Below are positions 51,901-63,894 of a DNA stretch of 64,000 nt, one piece after another. The stretch's first letter is position 1. Each line of letters opens with the position of its first letter. The notes beneath the pieces were generated by a model that had not been told where the DNA came from, ran no database searches, and worked only from the letters and a program-made list of their open reading frames with translations. Source of the DNA: Chimonanthus salicifolius (taxonomy: Eukaryota; Streptophyta; Magnoliopsida; Laurales; Calycanthaceae); assembly GCA_013350335.1 (NCBI GenBank), contig CM023541.1:61693413-61757412 (forward strand), read 5' to 3'. The position numbers were made by a program, and so were the translations under genes.

Positions 51901-52888
51901 AATGATTTGACCATGAAACGAACTCACTATGACTCCTTTTTGTTAGGATGCAACTCGAGCCCAACAAAGATCAACTCGTCCCACCGGAACTCTCGGTCAG
52001 GTCTAGTTTGGATCAGTAATGGTTGGGTTCCTCAACCAGAATTAGCTTGGGTTTGCTTCAATCCAAACCAGGTTGAATTTTTGGCCTCGACACTTTAGAA
52101 TAGGCCCTTCCAGAGCTAGAGTAGGGCAAGGGTTGAACCTCAGCATAACCCAATAGGTCAGCCCTAAGTCCTACAAAGAAATTATAGGTTCATTAAGATT
52201 TAAAATTTTCAGTTAGGTTGGGACACAAAGAAATGCAAAACGTTGAAGCTGAAGAGATAAAAGACAAACTTGCTGGATAGTGAGTGTAGTGGACTTGTGA
52301 TCCACATGATAGGATCGGATATTCAAATTGAGAAGTAAAACTTAAAAAGTCAAGTCTAGATAGATAGAATTGTAAGATTGATGATGCTGATGAGTTAGGT
52401 CCAAAAAACAAAAAAAAGATGACCTGCCGAGTACTGCTTCCAAAAGAATGAAATGGAAAACATGATCTCATGCTTCATCTTCCAAAAGTTCGATGAGGGT
52501 ATTCTTAACTTGTTCATGGTCTTTATAGATTTATATGGATGCCCCTATCACATGATGCGGAAAATGTTTCCCGAAAAACTAAAGATAAATAAACCCAAAA
52601 TACAAACCACATTAAAACAAATGGACGACTGAATCATAATATCTACTCAAATAACAAATTCAGAAACCCTGAGAAAATCTAACTCTTTTATCTTATCAAC
52701 AGAACCCAGGATACCAATATCGTCCAATCTATATAATAATGTTGATATGCAGATGGCAAGCTTCATGAAACAAACACTTAATAGAACAAATACATGAGAG
52801 CATGACAGAACACCACCCCCATGAAGAAAAATACATGAACAAAAACAGATTCATGGCATATACATAATTGTTACTATATGATCAAACC

Positions 52889-53590
52889 TCATAGACTGAC
52901 TGGGCTGCCAAGAGGCCCCCAGCAAGGACCATTCAGCATCCCATTAATAAGAACAGTCGTCGTCTTCTCAGCGGTAAAAGAATCACCATCTGTATCTTCT
53001 GCAATCTGGAGAGAAGAAACAGCCTCTGCTGCCATGAGCCCTGCCAATATTTCTGCCCTTTGACCTTTCTCTTCACAGTATGGTTCTGGGAGTTCTTGGT
53101 CAAGCATTTTGGGTGCAAACGACCATCCGAAATTATTCCACTTGCACCCAGATCCATAAGCATCCGAAACCCACCCAAACTCATCCACAGAGAACTTTCC
53201 AAAGCTTGAACAGGGTAGACCCGACTTCCATCCTCCCATGATGGCATCAATATTGCTAGCACACTCCTGTAATGAGTCAAATCCAAACCCGTCATTCTTA
53301 TTTAGCACAAAGGGGCATGAATCATCTGAATCATCACATAAAACATGCAGAGCCACTGCCTCGGCAATTGCAGCCCCCTCTTCATCAAGCCGCTGCTGTT
53401 CTTCTTTCTTCTTCTGCTTCTTCTTTTCCAGCTCAGACCTAATGGCAGCAGAATTAGCAAGTGCTTTCTCAAGGCGTCTCCTTTTCTTTTCTGCCTGTTT
53501 GAGGCGATTCAACTCATCTTTCACTTGTTTCTTCTTCTTCTCTTTCTTCGGAACCATTGATGGTACTTGAACAGCCCCAGTGTTATCCAT
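52889..53590 (-). CDS. Plant protein of unknown function with Lys/Glu-rich coiled coil
   Basis: One uninterrupted coding exon of 233 aa from the chosen ATG at 53590 (MDNTGAVQVPSMVPKKEKKK). An upstream in-frame ATG at 53629 would add 13 residues and cannot be excluded. Residues about 12-85 are strongly charged (KKEKKKKQVKDELNRLKQAE, then KKRRRLEKALANSAAIRSEL and EKKKQKKKEEQQRLDEEGAA), which predicts a coiled coil with nuclear-localisation-like clusters. The middle and C-terminus are acidic/aromatic (CDDSDDSCPF, GKFSVDEFGW, CKWNNFGWSFAPK) and the tail ends NGMLNGPCWGPLGSPVSL. Composition and the long open frame argue for a real gene. I do not recognise a characterised family or function. A leader exon may lie near 55.4 kb. 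Confidence 0.75.
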   Translation of the reverse strand: MDNTGAVQVPSMVPKKEKKKKQVKDELNRLKQAEKKRRRLEKALANSAAIRSELEKKKQKKKEEQQRLDEEGAAIAEAVALHVLCDDSDDSCPFVLNKNDGFGFDSLQECASNIDAIMGGWKSGLPCSSFGKFSVDEFGWVSDAYGSGCKWNNFGWSFAPKMLDQELPEPYCEEKGQRAEILAGLMAAEAVSSLQIAEDTDGDSFTAEKTTTVLINGMLNGPCWGPLGSPVSL

Positions 53591-55362
53591 GAAACCCAGA
53601 CTCCTCAAATTCAACTCTCCAGCAATCAAATCTTACTTGAATTCTTCAAACTTTATGACTCAAAACCCATTTCCATTCAAACTAAAGATTCAACACCTAA
53701 TTAATTGTATAATTCTAATCTCACTTAAATCCTTCGAATTGTGGGACTAAACTCCATTTCTATTCAATAAAAAATTTAGAATATTCTCCTCTTGACTATT
53801 CTAAGCAATCAAATTTCAAACAAACTCTTCAAATTATGTGACTCGAAGTCTCAAGCACATCTCCAACCAAAACCAAACATTTAAAACCTAATTCTTTGTA
53901 TGATTCTAAGCTACAATTGTATGCAGAGAAACCTACACCCACTCAGGTATGAAGGAATATCTCATCTTACGAAGAATGCAGTCCCAAACAGAAACGACTG
54001 GAGACAGAAGTGCAAAACGATAAGCACTGACAGATGCATCCATTGACACCATTCTCCCTGATCTTTGATTCCATTTGCACTTCCCCATCTCCACAGACCA
54101 AAAAATCCAATCGCCAGTCAGTGAAATTCAGGTGGCAGATACAAATACCCAATCAAGTAGCCTAGCATTAACTGCAAAGAAAACAAAACAAGTAAACAAA
54201 TAGATCTTCATGGCCCATTAAGAAAACTGCTAACATAACCAACTTATGTCATTTTTTGTAAAATTACTCAAAGATGGATTTACAACATCATTTTATGGGC
54301 CAAAGGACTTCACCATATTTAAGGCAACTAGGCAAGACTCGGAGCACCTTCTCTAGAAGGCAAGTGGTGACTTGAACTAGCAACTTCAAGTTTGTGACAC
54401 CAAGCACCCTCCATTACAGGCCATCGTCAAAAGAAATGCCAAAGGTGATGGCTAGAAATCTAGTCTAAAACATAAAAATAAGAGTCAAGATGAAAATGAG
54501 TGATGACCATCAACCCAGATCTTAAAGTTACACTCTTCAATTGTGCTGTTAATACTTAATACAGTGCATCCCATGCCCCACAACGTACTACCTATCGAGA
54601 AAACAGCTTCTTGTGAATTTAGACTGGGTATATGTGTGCAATTGTGCATGATGTGGGGAGCTACCCCATTCCAAAATCGTCATGACCCTAGAAATAACGT
54701 GAGAATGGAATGGTACAGAGACCTGGCCTAAGGCCAAGTTCGACAATGTCATTCCATTCTATTCTCACTATTGGTCTTCAAAAAAAAAATATGACACGCG
54801 AATTTGCCTATTGCGAATGAGAACTCGTTTAGATCCTTCTTGTGGGCCCCACTATCAATCGGTTGGTTGAAAATGACTATACTGCTATACTAGGACGGGA
54901 GTCTGCCAAAAATTGGCTTAAATGAATCAATTCCCTGGTATGGTTCGGGAGTGTCATGATCTGTAACACTTGGGTCTCAAGAATGAATGCAACTCGTAGT
55001 TCAATTCCCCAGTACGGTTCAGGAGTATAAACGTGGGCCCCACAAATGTGTTTACCAATATATCCTTTTGGATAATTTCCCTCAACTGGAAACCCAATTC
55101 GACCGAAATCCCTAATTCAAAGCAAACCCCAAATTAGAAACCTCGAATCAATCCAATACCCTAGAATTTGATTTTTGAACGAGACAGGGATGCGACCTGA
55201 GATACAAATGTTGGGATTAAGTGATTGAATTGTGGAGAAAACTATTAATTAAAAGCTCAAAAGGAGAGGAAATGATTGCATCTACAGGCAATAGTGAGAA
55301 TTTAAACAGGTACAAAATGGGGTAGAAAGATGCATAGAAAAAGATATTGGAGAAAATACCTG

Positions 55363-55485
55363 ATGAAAATGGAAGATATATTAGGGTTTCGAACCCTATC
55401 CGTTTTCATGGCTACTGAGAAAGTGTGAGAGAGGAGAAGGTGGGATTTTCTTGGAATTCACTTTCTTCGATCTGCTCCCGACCCG
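55363..55485 (-). other. Possible 5'UTR exon of the unknown-function gene
   Basis: On the minus strand a CT-rich leader with CGAAACCCTAATAT (telo-box) ends CATTTTCATCAG followed by GTATTTTCTCC, a plausible donor at 55362. A short ATG frame (MKTDRVRNPNISSIF) begins inside it and could be a small upstream frame or, less likely, the true start. The link to the exon at 53.6 kb is inferred from orientation only. Confidence 0.35.
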
Positions 55486-56227
55486 CTGAGAAAGAGTTGT
55501 CGTCATAATAGAGTTTGGAAAGTTTCCTGACTTTGACTTTGGTTATTAAAAAAATCATAAATTTATTGTAATTGTAAAACGCATAAAATTTGTTTATTTT
55601 ATAATTTAAATTAGGATTTTGATTCAAATTAGAGATGATCCTTGGACTGAGTGACTCGACCCGAAAAAGGAGTGGGCTAAGTTATTAATTTGTAAATTTT
55701 GAGTCAAGTTAGGTTAAGAAAAAAAAGCTACATTAAATTCATATTTATTGAGGCTGAGATTTTTAAATTGAGTTAGGTTCCTCCCTTTATTTTTTATTGA
55801 AGTTTGATTTATCTCCTTCTATTCATTTTAATTTTTAAAATATCTCAAACTTCACGACTTTCGAGATAGGGAACATAAATTTTATTAATTCTTGATTTTG
55901 TTGTTTTATTAAGTTATATTGAGATTTTATCAATATTTATCATTTGTTTTAAGATTAAACATTATGAATAATCAATTGTTTAAATTCATGAGAGAAGAGA
56001 TTTTTATATTTAAATGTAATATGAGTTTACATGGAACGATGTGTGGCCATTCTCAATTCTTGATGTCTCAATCTAATTATTATGATAAATAAATAATATT
56101 TTTATTTTAATCTTTTATCTAAACAAATAATTACGAGATATGGGCATTCTTATTTTTTTTCATTTTCAAATAGGGTGTGAACTCTTCTTTCAACTCTTGT
56201 TAGAACATTTTTTTTTTAAGATACAAG

Positions 56228-57019
56228 TGTAACAGTCCAATCCATAAAAAAGGCTTGGGGCTCGGCCCAACAAGATACTGTCCGCTTTGGGTCTACACGT
56301 GCACACGTACGAGCCCGCACGGTTTTTTGGTCGGACCTGGCCCAAGTCCAGGTCTAAAACACGTCTTGGTGGTTTGAGGGAGCAAAACTACTTATAAACC
56401 CCAACTCAAACTCCTCAACTTCCGATGTGGGACTTTCCACAACTCTCACCCACAGTTGGGCTGTCGGATCCAACCAGCCCACTCTACTAGCCCGTCCGAC
56501 AGGGCCCAGTTTCACTTTGGATCAACCTATCTAGGGCCTGACCTTTGGCTCATGAGTCAGGATATCACAATCCACCCCCCTAAAGCCCAGAGCCGCCCTC
56601 GGCTAGACCCAATGAACTTAGTGGAAGGCAGTAAGCCCACACAATCTGAGTGTAGAACCCGGAGCTCTGATACCATTTATAATAGCCCGACCCATAAAAA
56701 AGAGCTTGGGGCTCGGCCCAGCAAGATATTGTCCGCTTTGGACTCACACGTGCACACGCACGAGCCCGCACGGTTTTTGGATCGGACCAGGCCGAAGTCT
56801 GGGTCCAAAATGCGTTTTGCTGGTTTGAGAGAGCAAGGCTACCTATAAACCCCTTCTCAAACTCCTCAATTTTCGATGTGGGACTTTCCACAACTCCCAC
56901 CCACAGTTGGACTGTCGAATCCGACCAGCCCACTTTGCTGTCCCGTCCGACAGGGCCAGTTTCACTTTGGATCAGCCTATATAGGACCTAGCATCTGGCT
57001 CATGGGTCAGGATATCATA
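56228..57019 (-). mobile_element. TRIM retrotransposon, copy 3 (minus orientation), essentially complete
   Basis: Two direct repeats of identical length, 342 bp (56228-56569 and 56678-57019), are separated by 108 bp. On the minus strand each LTR starts TGTGATATCCTGAC or TATGATATCCTGAC and ends in CTATTATA or CTGTTACA. Directly after the first LTR comes TGGTATCAGAGC (GCTCTGATACCA at 56664-56675 on the plus strand), the initiator-tRNA primer-binding site. A polypurine tract TTAGGGGGGTGGA precedes the second LTR. Flanks ACAAG and AAAAG are a 4/5 match for a 5-bp target duplication. There is no gag or pol. LTR open frames are spurious. Confidence 0.9.
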
Positions 57020-57385
57020 AAAAGACTAATTTATATAATAATTTCAAATAAACACAAAAACTTTTTGAAATTATTAAAATAAAAGGAAGAATATAATGAT
57101 CCCAAAACACCATCTTTAACAAAAGTACCACACACGAAAAAATTTCCAAATTTCTTTGCCTGTTTGGTATCATATATTTTAAAAATAGTTTCCGTTTCCC
57201 TCTTTGACTAAAAAATAAACGAAAGAAAGAAGGTTTTGGTGTCGTCCGGTGGGAGTAACGGATGATCGTACGCCTCATTTCTCGTGGGGCGTTTGCAGGA
57301 GAAGCAAGAGATGAATTTTTATTCGCGTGAGGCTTAAGGAGTAATTCAATGGATTGAGAGGAGGAGGACGAGGAGAAGGACTAAG

Positions 57386-60300
57386 ATGAAGAAGGTGATC
57401 CTTCACATTTACGACGTAACAAACAACGTCTCTGCCAAGACCAACAACACCATCCTCCAAATCAACAAGATTTTCAAGGATGGCATCGGTTTGGGTGGTA
57501 TTTTCCACAGCGCTGTCCAGGTTTTCTCATCTTCTTCCTCTTGGCGAGTGAAAAATCGTTTTTTTAAATGATGACAGAGTGCTAAAGGTGTAATCCTTTT
57601 TATTTAAATATTTATTTATCTATTCATCTTTTTGCGTTCAGAGGGCTACAATGCACGACCTCGGAATTGGGAACTAATTTAGAACACACCCTTCACCAAT
57701 TGTCCACGCAATGGTTTTTAGGAGAAATCGATTTCTTTTTCATCGTTTGGGTGAGAAAGGTTTTTCTTCGCAAAACCGTTTAATGGTAATCCTTTTTGTT
57801 TTGATCCCAACCTGCATTTGGGTTGGGAATTTTTTTTTTTGAGAGAATTTAACGCTCCCCACTATGGATTATTCCAACTTGCATTTGGGTTAAGAGAGTT
57901 TTGTAAGAGGATTGAGACCTTCCCACCATTTCCTTTAAGAGAATTTAGCCCTCCCCACTAAGGATCATTCCGCCCTTCATTTAGGTTGGGGGAATTTTTT
58001 TTAAGAGAATTTAGCCATCCCCACTAAGGATGACTCCAACCTGCATTAGGTTGGGAGAAGTTTTTTAAGAGTTTCGCCATTCCCACTAAGGATGATTTCA
58101 ACCTTCATTTGGGATGGGAGGAAGTTTTTAAAGAGATTTTAGCCATCTCCACTGAGGATGATTCCAACCTGAATTTGGCTTGGGAGGAAGTTTTTAAGAG
58201 AATTTAGCTCTCGCCATTAACGTTGATTCCAATTTCCAACCTGCATTTGGGTGGGAGGAAGTTTTTTAACAGAATTTAGCCCTCTCCACCATGGATGATT
58301 CCTGCCTACATTTGGGTTGGGAGAAAGTGTTTTCAGAGAATTTAGTCCTCCCAACCAAGAATGGTTCCAACCTGCATTTGGGATGGGAGAAAAGTTTTTG
58401 AAGACTATTTTAGTCTTCCCTAGCAAGGATGATTCCAACCTGCTTTTGGATTGGAGAAATTTTTAAGAGAATTTAGCCCTTCCCACCCAAGGATGCTTCC
58501 AACCTCCATTTGGGTCGGGAGGAAGTATTTTAAGAGAGTTTATTCCTCCTCTCCCCGCAAAGGATGATTTCAACCTCCATTTGGATTGGAGAAACTTTTT
58601 TAATAGAATATAGCCCTTCCCACCCAAGGATGGTTCCAACCTGCAGTTGGATTGGGAGAAAGTATTATAAGAGAATTTAGTCCTCTCATGATTGCAATCT
58701 GCTCTTGATTCGGAGAAAGTTTTTTAAGAGGACTTAACCTCCCTACCAACGATGATTCAAACCTACTTTGAAAGGTTGGGAGAAAGTTTCTAAGATATTT
58801 CCCTTGAAAAAAAAAAACTTTATCTGAACCCAAATTCTCCCTTAGATGATTCTTGGTTTTTGATTCCTTTCCATTTTATGCATTTAGAGGATGGGAGATT
58901 TGCATTTATGGGTGCCTGCATAATGATTTTATATAGGATTGACAGAAGGGAGACAATATGGGTGGTCAATGTTTGATATTTAGGAGCCCTACTTGACTTT
59001 TTGATTCCACTCAAAGTTGAATGGCACTAGAAAGGAAAATGGTGGACTGGTGATTGGGACACTGGAATATTTGATAATAGCATTGCCTTTTGTTACTCTT
59101 TTAACCATTGTAGAGGTGATTGATTCTTTGTGTTCATTTATCAAATTTTCTGAAGTTCCAATTATTCTGACTATCCAAACCAGGGGTGCCCCTATCAGAA
59201 TTCTTTAGGACACATATGTCAATTTCATTAACGAGTAGCATTAGGAAGTGAGATTGCTTTTGCAAAAACCAATGTCGTTTTCCAATTTGTTTTTCTTTTT
59301 TCTATCTTTGCTGGAGAATAAATTTTAAATAAAAAGTGCCTTGATTTTTGCTGAAGCTGATTTTCCTCCCCAATGATCATCAATTAAACTAGTTTCCTAC
59401 AGGGGATGGTTGGATAATTCTTTTCCTCTCCAGGTTTTTTGCTACTTTGAAAATGAAAGGAACAAAGATGTGAGAATGGAGTGTTACTTGGAACTTACAG
59501 TTTACAGTGAAATGATATGTCTTTGAACATAGTTATTGTTAATTCAGTTCCCCTCTCAAATGCCTGTGTTTTTTGTTTCCCATTTTTGCCTCACTCTTCT
59601 ACATAACCACACATTTTGCATTGTCTCAAATTGTACTCTATGACATGTTTTTGTTACTGGATGGAAAGTGAATGTTGTACAGTACTCATAATGTGCCTTC
59701 CATGTTACGGAAACCTAACAACAATTCTAGGAGTAATGGCTACCAAGGGAACCAAATAGTATTTTGGAAGATGAATATGACTATTGTTGCTGTGGGAGAA
59801 ACGAATGCATTATGATGCAAGAAACAATACTGATTAGTAGTGCCTGATTGAAAGAGAAGCCACAACTTGTTTGTTCGAATATGGGTTTGTGCTGGATACA
59901 TGAAATTACAGCTTGTTATATATGTGTGTGTGTGTGTGTGTGTGTTTCTGTGTCTCAACTACATTGTTCTTTTATTTATTAGTTATTATTTTTATAATAT
60001 ATACTTAACGGAATATATTTCCAAATCACCTAACCTTACTTCTTGATGTTTGCTGATACTTACATGCAATTTTGGGGTCAGGTTCTTAAATAACATGCTT
60101 TTGGAGCTTGGCATTTATTGCTCATTCTGGTATTAATCATGGCAGGTCTTTGGAGATGAGGAGTGGTCGTTTGGATTTTGTGAAACTGGTTCTGGAGTTT
60201 TTAGTTGCGCTCCGTGTAAAAATCCTATGTATACTTACCGGGAAAGCATTGTCCTAGGAGAGACAAGCCTTACGAGCTTCAAGGTTAATTATATTCTGAG

Positions 60301-63300
60301 GGAACTTAGCAGAGAGTGGCCTGGGACCTCATATGACCTGTTAGCGCAAAATTGCAATCATTTCTGTGATGAGTTTTGTGAAAGGCTTGGTGTGCCAAAG
60401 CTTCCAGGTGAGACACTGTTTCATGGTCTTTTGTATCTGCTGACAAAAACTCCACTATTGTTTGAAGTTTGAATGCATCCATCTAATCTTGTGCATATTA
60501 TAATATTAAGGTTATACTATTTCTATGTTTTAGTCAAGATAGCAGTAAAAAATTGCTTATTCAATTTGAACCATTATAGGTTGTTTTTTTTGGAATGAAA
60601 GTGTGCAGGCAGAATTTGTATTACATGTTTCCCAAACTGTAATAAGGTCAGACCTCTTTGTGAGGCCTACTTGGGGCTGCCTCCTATTATGGGGATTGAG
60701 GTTTTATTTATATTATTTATTTTTGGAAAGGGACAAGGAGTAGAAGGTAAATTTCACGTTGTGAATTAGGGTTGGGCCAAAAAGCCTAATTGGATGGTGA
60801 CAATCAGTGTTTTAAGGCCCAAGATGATTTAATGATGTAAACAACCGATGTTGGCCAAGGATCCGAGATGATCTTGTCTACATTTAATGAATGGACTTAC
60901 AAGGAACAAACCCAATAAGTTATCATCCACAAAAATAAAAAATTTACAAAAAATAGACCCAACAATAAATTCTTCTATACTCAATTTCAAAAAAATAAGT
61001 TCTCAAGAAATTATTTTCTCCAATTTGAAATAAACTGAAATAAATCAAAGAAATTACCTTTATAATTAATGGAGGATGCTTTCTTCATCCTCGATGCTCA
61101 CTTGAAACTAACCAAGCCAAGCTTTGGAGGAGAAAACCCAAGAGAAAGCGATAATCTCCTTAGGATTACTCTTTTATGTAGATTTGGACAAAAGCCTTCA
61201 AAAACAAAATAATAGAACTCAACTCAATTCAACTCAGCTCTGTTCTAGCCTTGAGGCTTCCACTAGTATTTTTAAAGTACCTCCACATGACAAATTTTGT
61301 ATATAATCGATGTGGGATTATTTACAAACTCAAAACTCGTCACTTTATGATACCTTATCGGAAAATAGGCCATAACTTTTTTATACATGTCAGAATTGCA
61401 TGAACTTAGACTCATGTGATAGGTTATCGAAAAAGCCATCCAATGAATCCAATTTCATGTTAAGTAGAGATTGTAGTAGACTTGAAATATGACCATTACT
61501 ATAAATCATGAAAATCAAAATAACACTAAATCTCAATAAAAAATCATCATACTGGTGCCCCATGGTCATGTACTATCATTGTGTCCGCATCAACAACTAA
61601 ACACAGGATCATTTAATCCAACATTAAGTATCATTTTTAAGAGAACAAATATGGATTCATGCCAATTCATGGTATAAGGAGTTGATTGGTTGGGTTTGGA
61701 TTCATCAGAGCTTGGCCCCAAAGAATGCTTGCACATCTGGGGCACATATAGTGTACTGGTACATGATTTAAAAAAATGTCCCATTTTATGGTTTTGTCTT
61801 GATTAAGACTTGCCCTTTTTTTTTTCTTTTTTCTTATTGAAGAACCCGTTGATGACATCAGAGTTTTAAAATATGGCCAAGTCCAAGTCAACAAGGGTAT
61901 GGGATTCAACCCAATATGATAAGACTCAGTTGGCTTGTTCATTCTGGCTATATAACATCCTTGTTACGGGAGTTGACTCTGTTCTAGCAATAAAGTTGTG
62001 AATATCTGTATCATAACTATCATTTGTTTTGATAGAATGTTTCTTTATTTTTATGATGATAATATATTTTCTTATTTTAGTACAATTCATGAATTGAATT
62101 TTGTATTGAAGGACTCTTATAACCTATGTTGCACAAACTCTTCAAAAATGTGTGACGCACCTGAGTTAGACTGTTCATGAATTTTTCATTAACTTTTTTA
62201 GTACCTTTTAAAAATTGTTTCTAAGATGACAAAAACATTACAACTCCCTTTTCCTTCTAAAGTCTAATTAAAATATTTATATGTTCGTTTATTAGTTGTT
62301 TAGAATAAAAGTAGTAAACTATTTTCTTTAATTTTATTATTCACAGATTATTTTCATTTAAATTGAACTTAAATTTAAATTTATTTAAATGGGTGCCAAT
62401 TCCTAGGGTCCTTTTTCTTTTCTTTTCGTTTTTTTAGGTTCGTTCAGACCAACCCACATCCATCTGAGACTCCACACACAACCATACCGTACTACTTGGC
62501 TTATAACAAACTAACAATTGATTAGCTAGACTCTTGAAGTCAACTCTTATGAGAAGTCAATTATCTTTTTTGGGAAACAAGCCAATAATTGATTAGGAGA
62601 TGCTCACTTGCATCATCATCATCATCCAAGCCATTATCTCATCGATCTAGTGTTGGCCTTTATATCGGATTTGGCAAATTATTTCCATGGGGCGACTATC
62701 TATCTAACACCCATGTAACAACACGCCCTTACTACTTGTGCTAAAGGTTCTTGTCAGATGATCACTTGCATAAATGTCAATATTTCAAAAGATGTATAAA
62801 GAATAGTATATGAAAAGAAAAGAAATATAATAATTATGTAATCATTTGTCCTATAATAGTTTTTATCAAAATTTGAAAGGAAATGCTATAGGACATTAAA
62901 AGTGCACTCTTTACGAGGGAACAGTGCTGGTAATGGATTCGAATCAAGGTAGAGCATGAGTGTATGAAAACTTAACATCAGTTCTAGGAGTATAATTTTA
63001 TCCTGATGCAATCACCCCTCGCACTTGATATCATTCTTGTAGTTGAAGTTTCATAATCACCAGTAGATGTTTTAGGATGAATTTTGATCTGATGATCCTT
63101 GTAAATCCGATGGACATCAAATTGGGCCCCATACAATTAACTGGTATTGAAGATATTCAATGGTTTGGGTTGGTTAGAGATCAGCCCACTATAAAAAGCA
63201 AAACAGAAAAAGAAAGCGACGAAATTGAGGGTACTTGTGTGTATGGAAATGGGCTAAAGTTCAGAACATACTTACCCAAAAAGTTTAAATCCAAATGCAC

Positions 63301-63894
63301 AGAATGGACATTTCATTTATTTTTGAGCTCAAGTTCTTCTGTTTTATTTTATTTTATTTTTTTTTGGATTTTTGACATTACTTTTGAATTTTTTGTACCT
63401 AAAATATTTTTCATGTGACTCAGTTGAGTTGGGCTTATACCAAATCAACATTCCAAATTGACTCGAGACCGTCTTGATTCCATTATTTTAACATATAATT
63501 CCACAAATCTTGTGACATTAGAAAGGTTCTTGTGAGTTGTTCCTGCAACATGTTGCTTTAACCATAAATGCAGTCCAAGTAACTGACTCAATATGGAAAG
63601 GGGTGGAAAAAGCCATGTATTATTTGTAAATATTATTGTTTTGGTGGCTTGAATTCAAATATTAATGTTTTGATGACTTGAATTTAATTTTTTGTTATGT
63701 ATTTCAACTTGATCTTTTGGTGATAGTGGCTTAATTTAGATTACTTGGCAAAACATAAATGATAATTGGGTTTTGTTTGCTGTTGGTTGTGTTCTTCTTA
63801 TCCTTACAATTATATGAATTTCACAGCTTGGGTTAACCGGTTTGCCAATGCTGGTGATGCTGCCGTTGAAGTTGCTGCAAATACAGCAATACGG
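57386..63894 (+). CDS. deSI-like protein (PPPDE peptidase), 3' end beyond the window
   Basis: Member of the PPPDE (deSI) papain-like cysteine peptidase family, which removes SUMO or ubiquitin from proteins. Exons seen: 57386-57520, 60146-60407, 63827-63894, then GTGAGT leading out of the window, so the C-terminus is missing. Residues 1-155 are visible: MKKVILHIYDVTNNVSAKTN, GLGGIFHSAVQVFGDEEWSF, the long insert CETGSGVFSCAPCKNP, YRESIVLGETSLTSF, YDLLAQNCNHFCDEFCERLG, LPAWVNRFANAGDAAVEVA. The catalytic pair is H41 (in FHSAV) and C115 (in QNCNHFCDEF). Both are present, so the enzyme should be active. The first donor is weak (CAG/GTTTTC). Intron 1 is 2.6 kb and contains a minisatellite; intron 2 is 3.4 kb. 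Upstream leader is A/G-rich with no clear TATA. Confidence 0.92.
57785..58800. repeat. Minisatellite of about 65-bp units in deSI-like intron 1
   Basis: About 15 degenerate tandem units of 60-72 bp. Each unit runs roughly: AAGGATGATTCCAACCTGCA, TTTGGGTTGGGAGAAAGT, TTTTTAAGAGAATTTAGCCC, TCCCCACC. Unit starts (CCAACCTGCATTTGG word or its variant) fall near 57800, 57870, 57990, 58035, 58095, 58160, 58235, 58305, 58370, 58435, 58500, 58570, 58635, 58695 and 58760. Frames through it (F/L-rich on the minus strand) are not coding. Confidence 0.9.
59923..59945. repeat. (TG)n microsatellite
   Basis: A pure run of about 11.5 TG dinucleotides in deSI-like intron 1, preceded by TATATA. Likely polymorphic in length. 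Confidence 0.95.
62215..62540. repeat. Dispersed repeat, copy 2 (deSI-like intron 2)
   Basis: Partner of the segment at about 7880-8330: the same ordered words (TTTAAATTTATTTAAAT before GGGTGCC, CTTTT-rich stretch, ACTCCACAC, AACCATAC, AACAATTGATTAG). Terminal repeats are not obvious in either copy. Confidence 0.5.

Larger units (their letters stand above)
47761..52888. other. Intergenic region dominated by mobile elements
   Basis: No gene seen. It holds a SINE-like segment on the minus strand (47880-48015), an LTR-like stretch (about 48960-49200, with TATATATGGTG and a TTTGTAACAAAA run) without a partner, the 1.7 kb hAT-like element (49516-51237), a second SINE copy (51775-51900) and CAACTCG-type decayed repeats (51.95-52.15 kb). 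The right end is the probable 3' UTR of the minus-strand gene at 52.9 kb. Confidence 0.6.
53630..57385. other. Upstream region of the minus-strand gene, and intergenic
   Basis: It probably contains a 5'UTR intron of the gene at 52.9-53.6 kb, a leader exon near 55.4 kb, AT-rich sequence and the TRIM at 56228-57019. The last 100 bases (57280-57385) are the leader of the deSI-like gene. No other protein-like frame was seen. Confidence 0.55.

Noticed and set aside
56456..57082. Open frames over the 56-57 kb region
   Set aside because: These are inside the TRIM LTRs, which have no coding capacity.
58217..58833. Minus-strand frames with repeated SLKTLSPNPNVGRNHPW-like units
   Set aside because: A repeat protein was considered, but the units follow the DNA minisatellite with variable unit length, frame shifts and stops.
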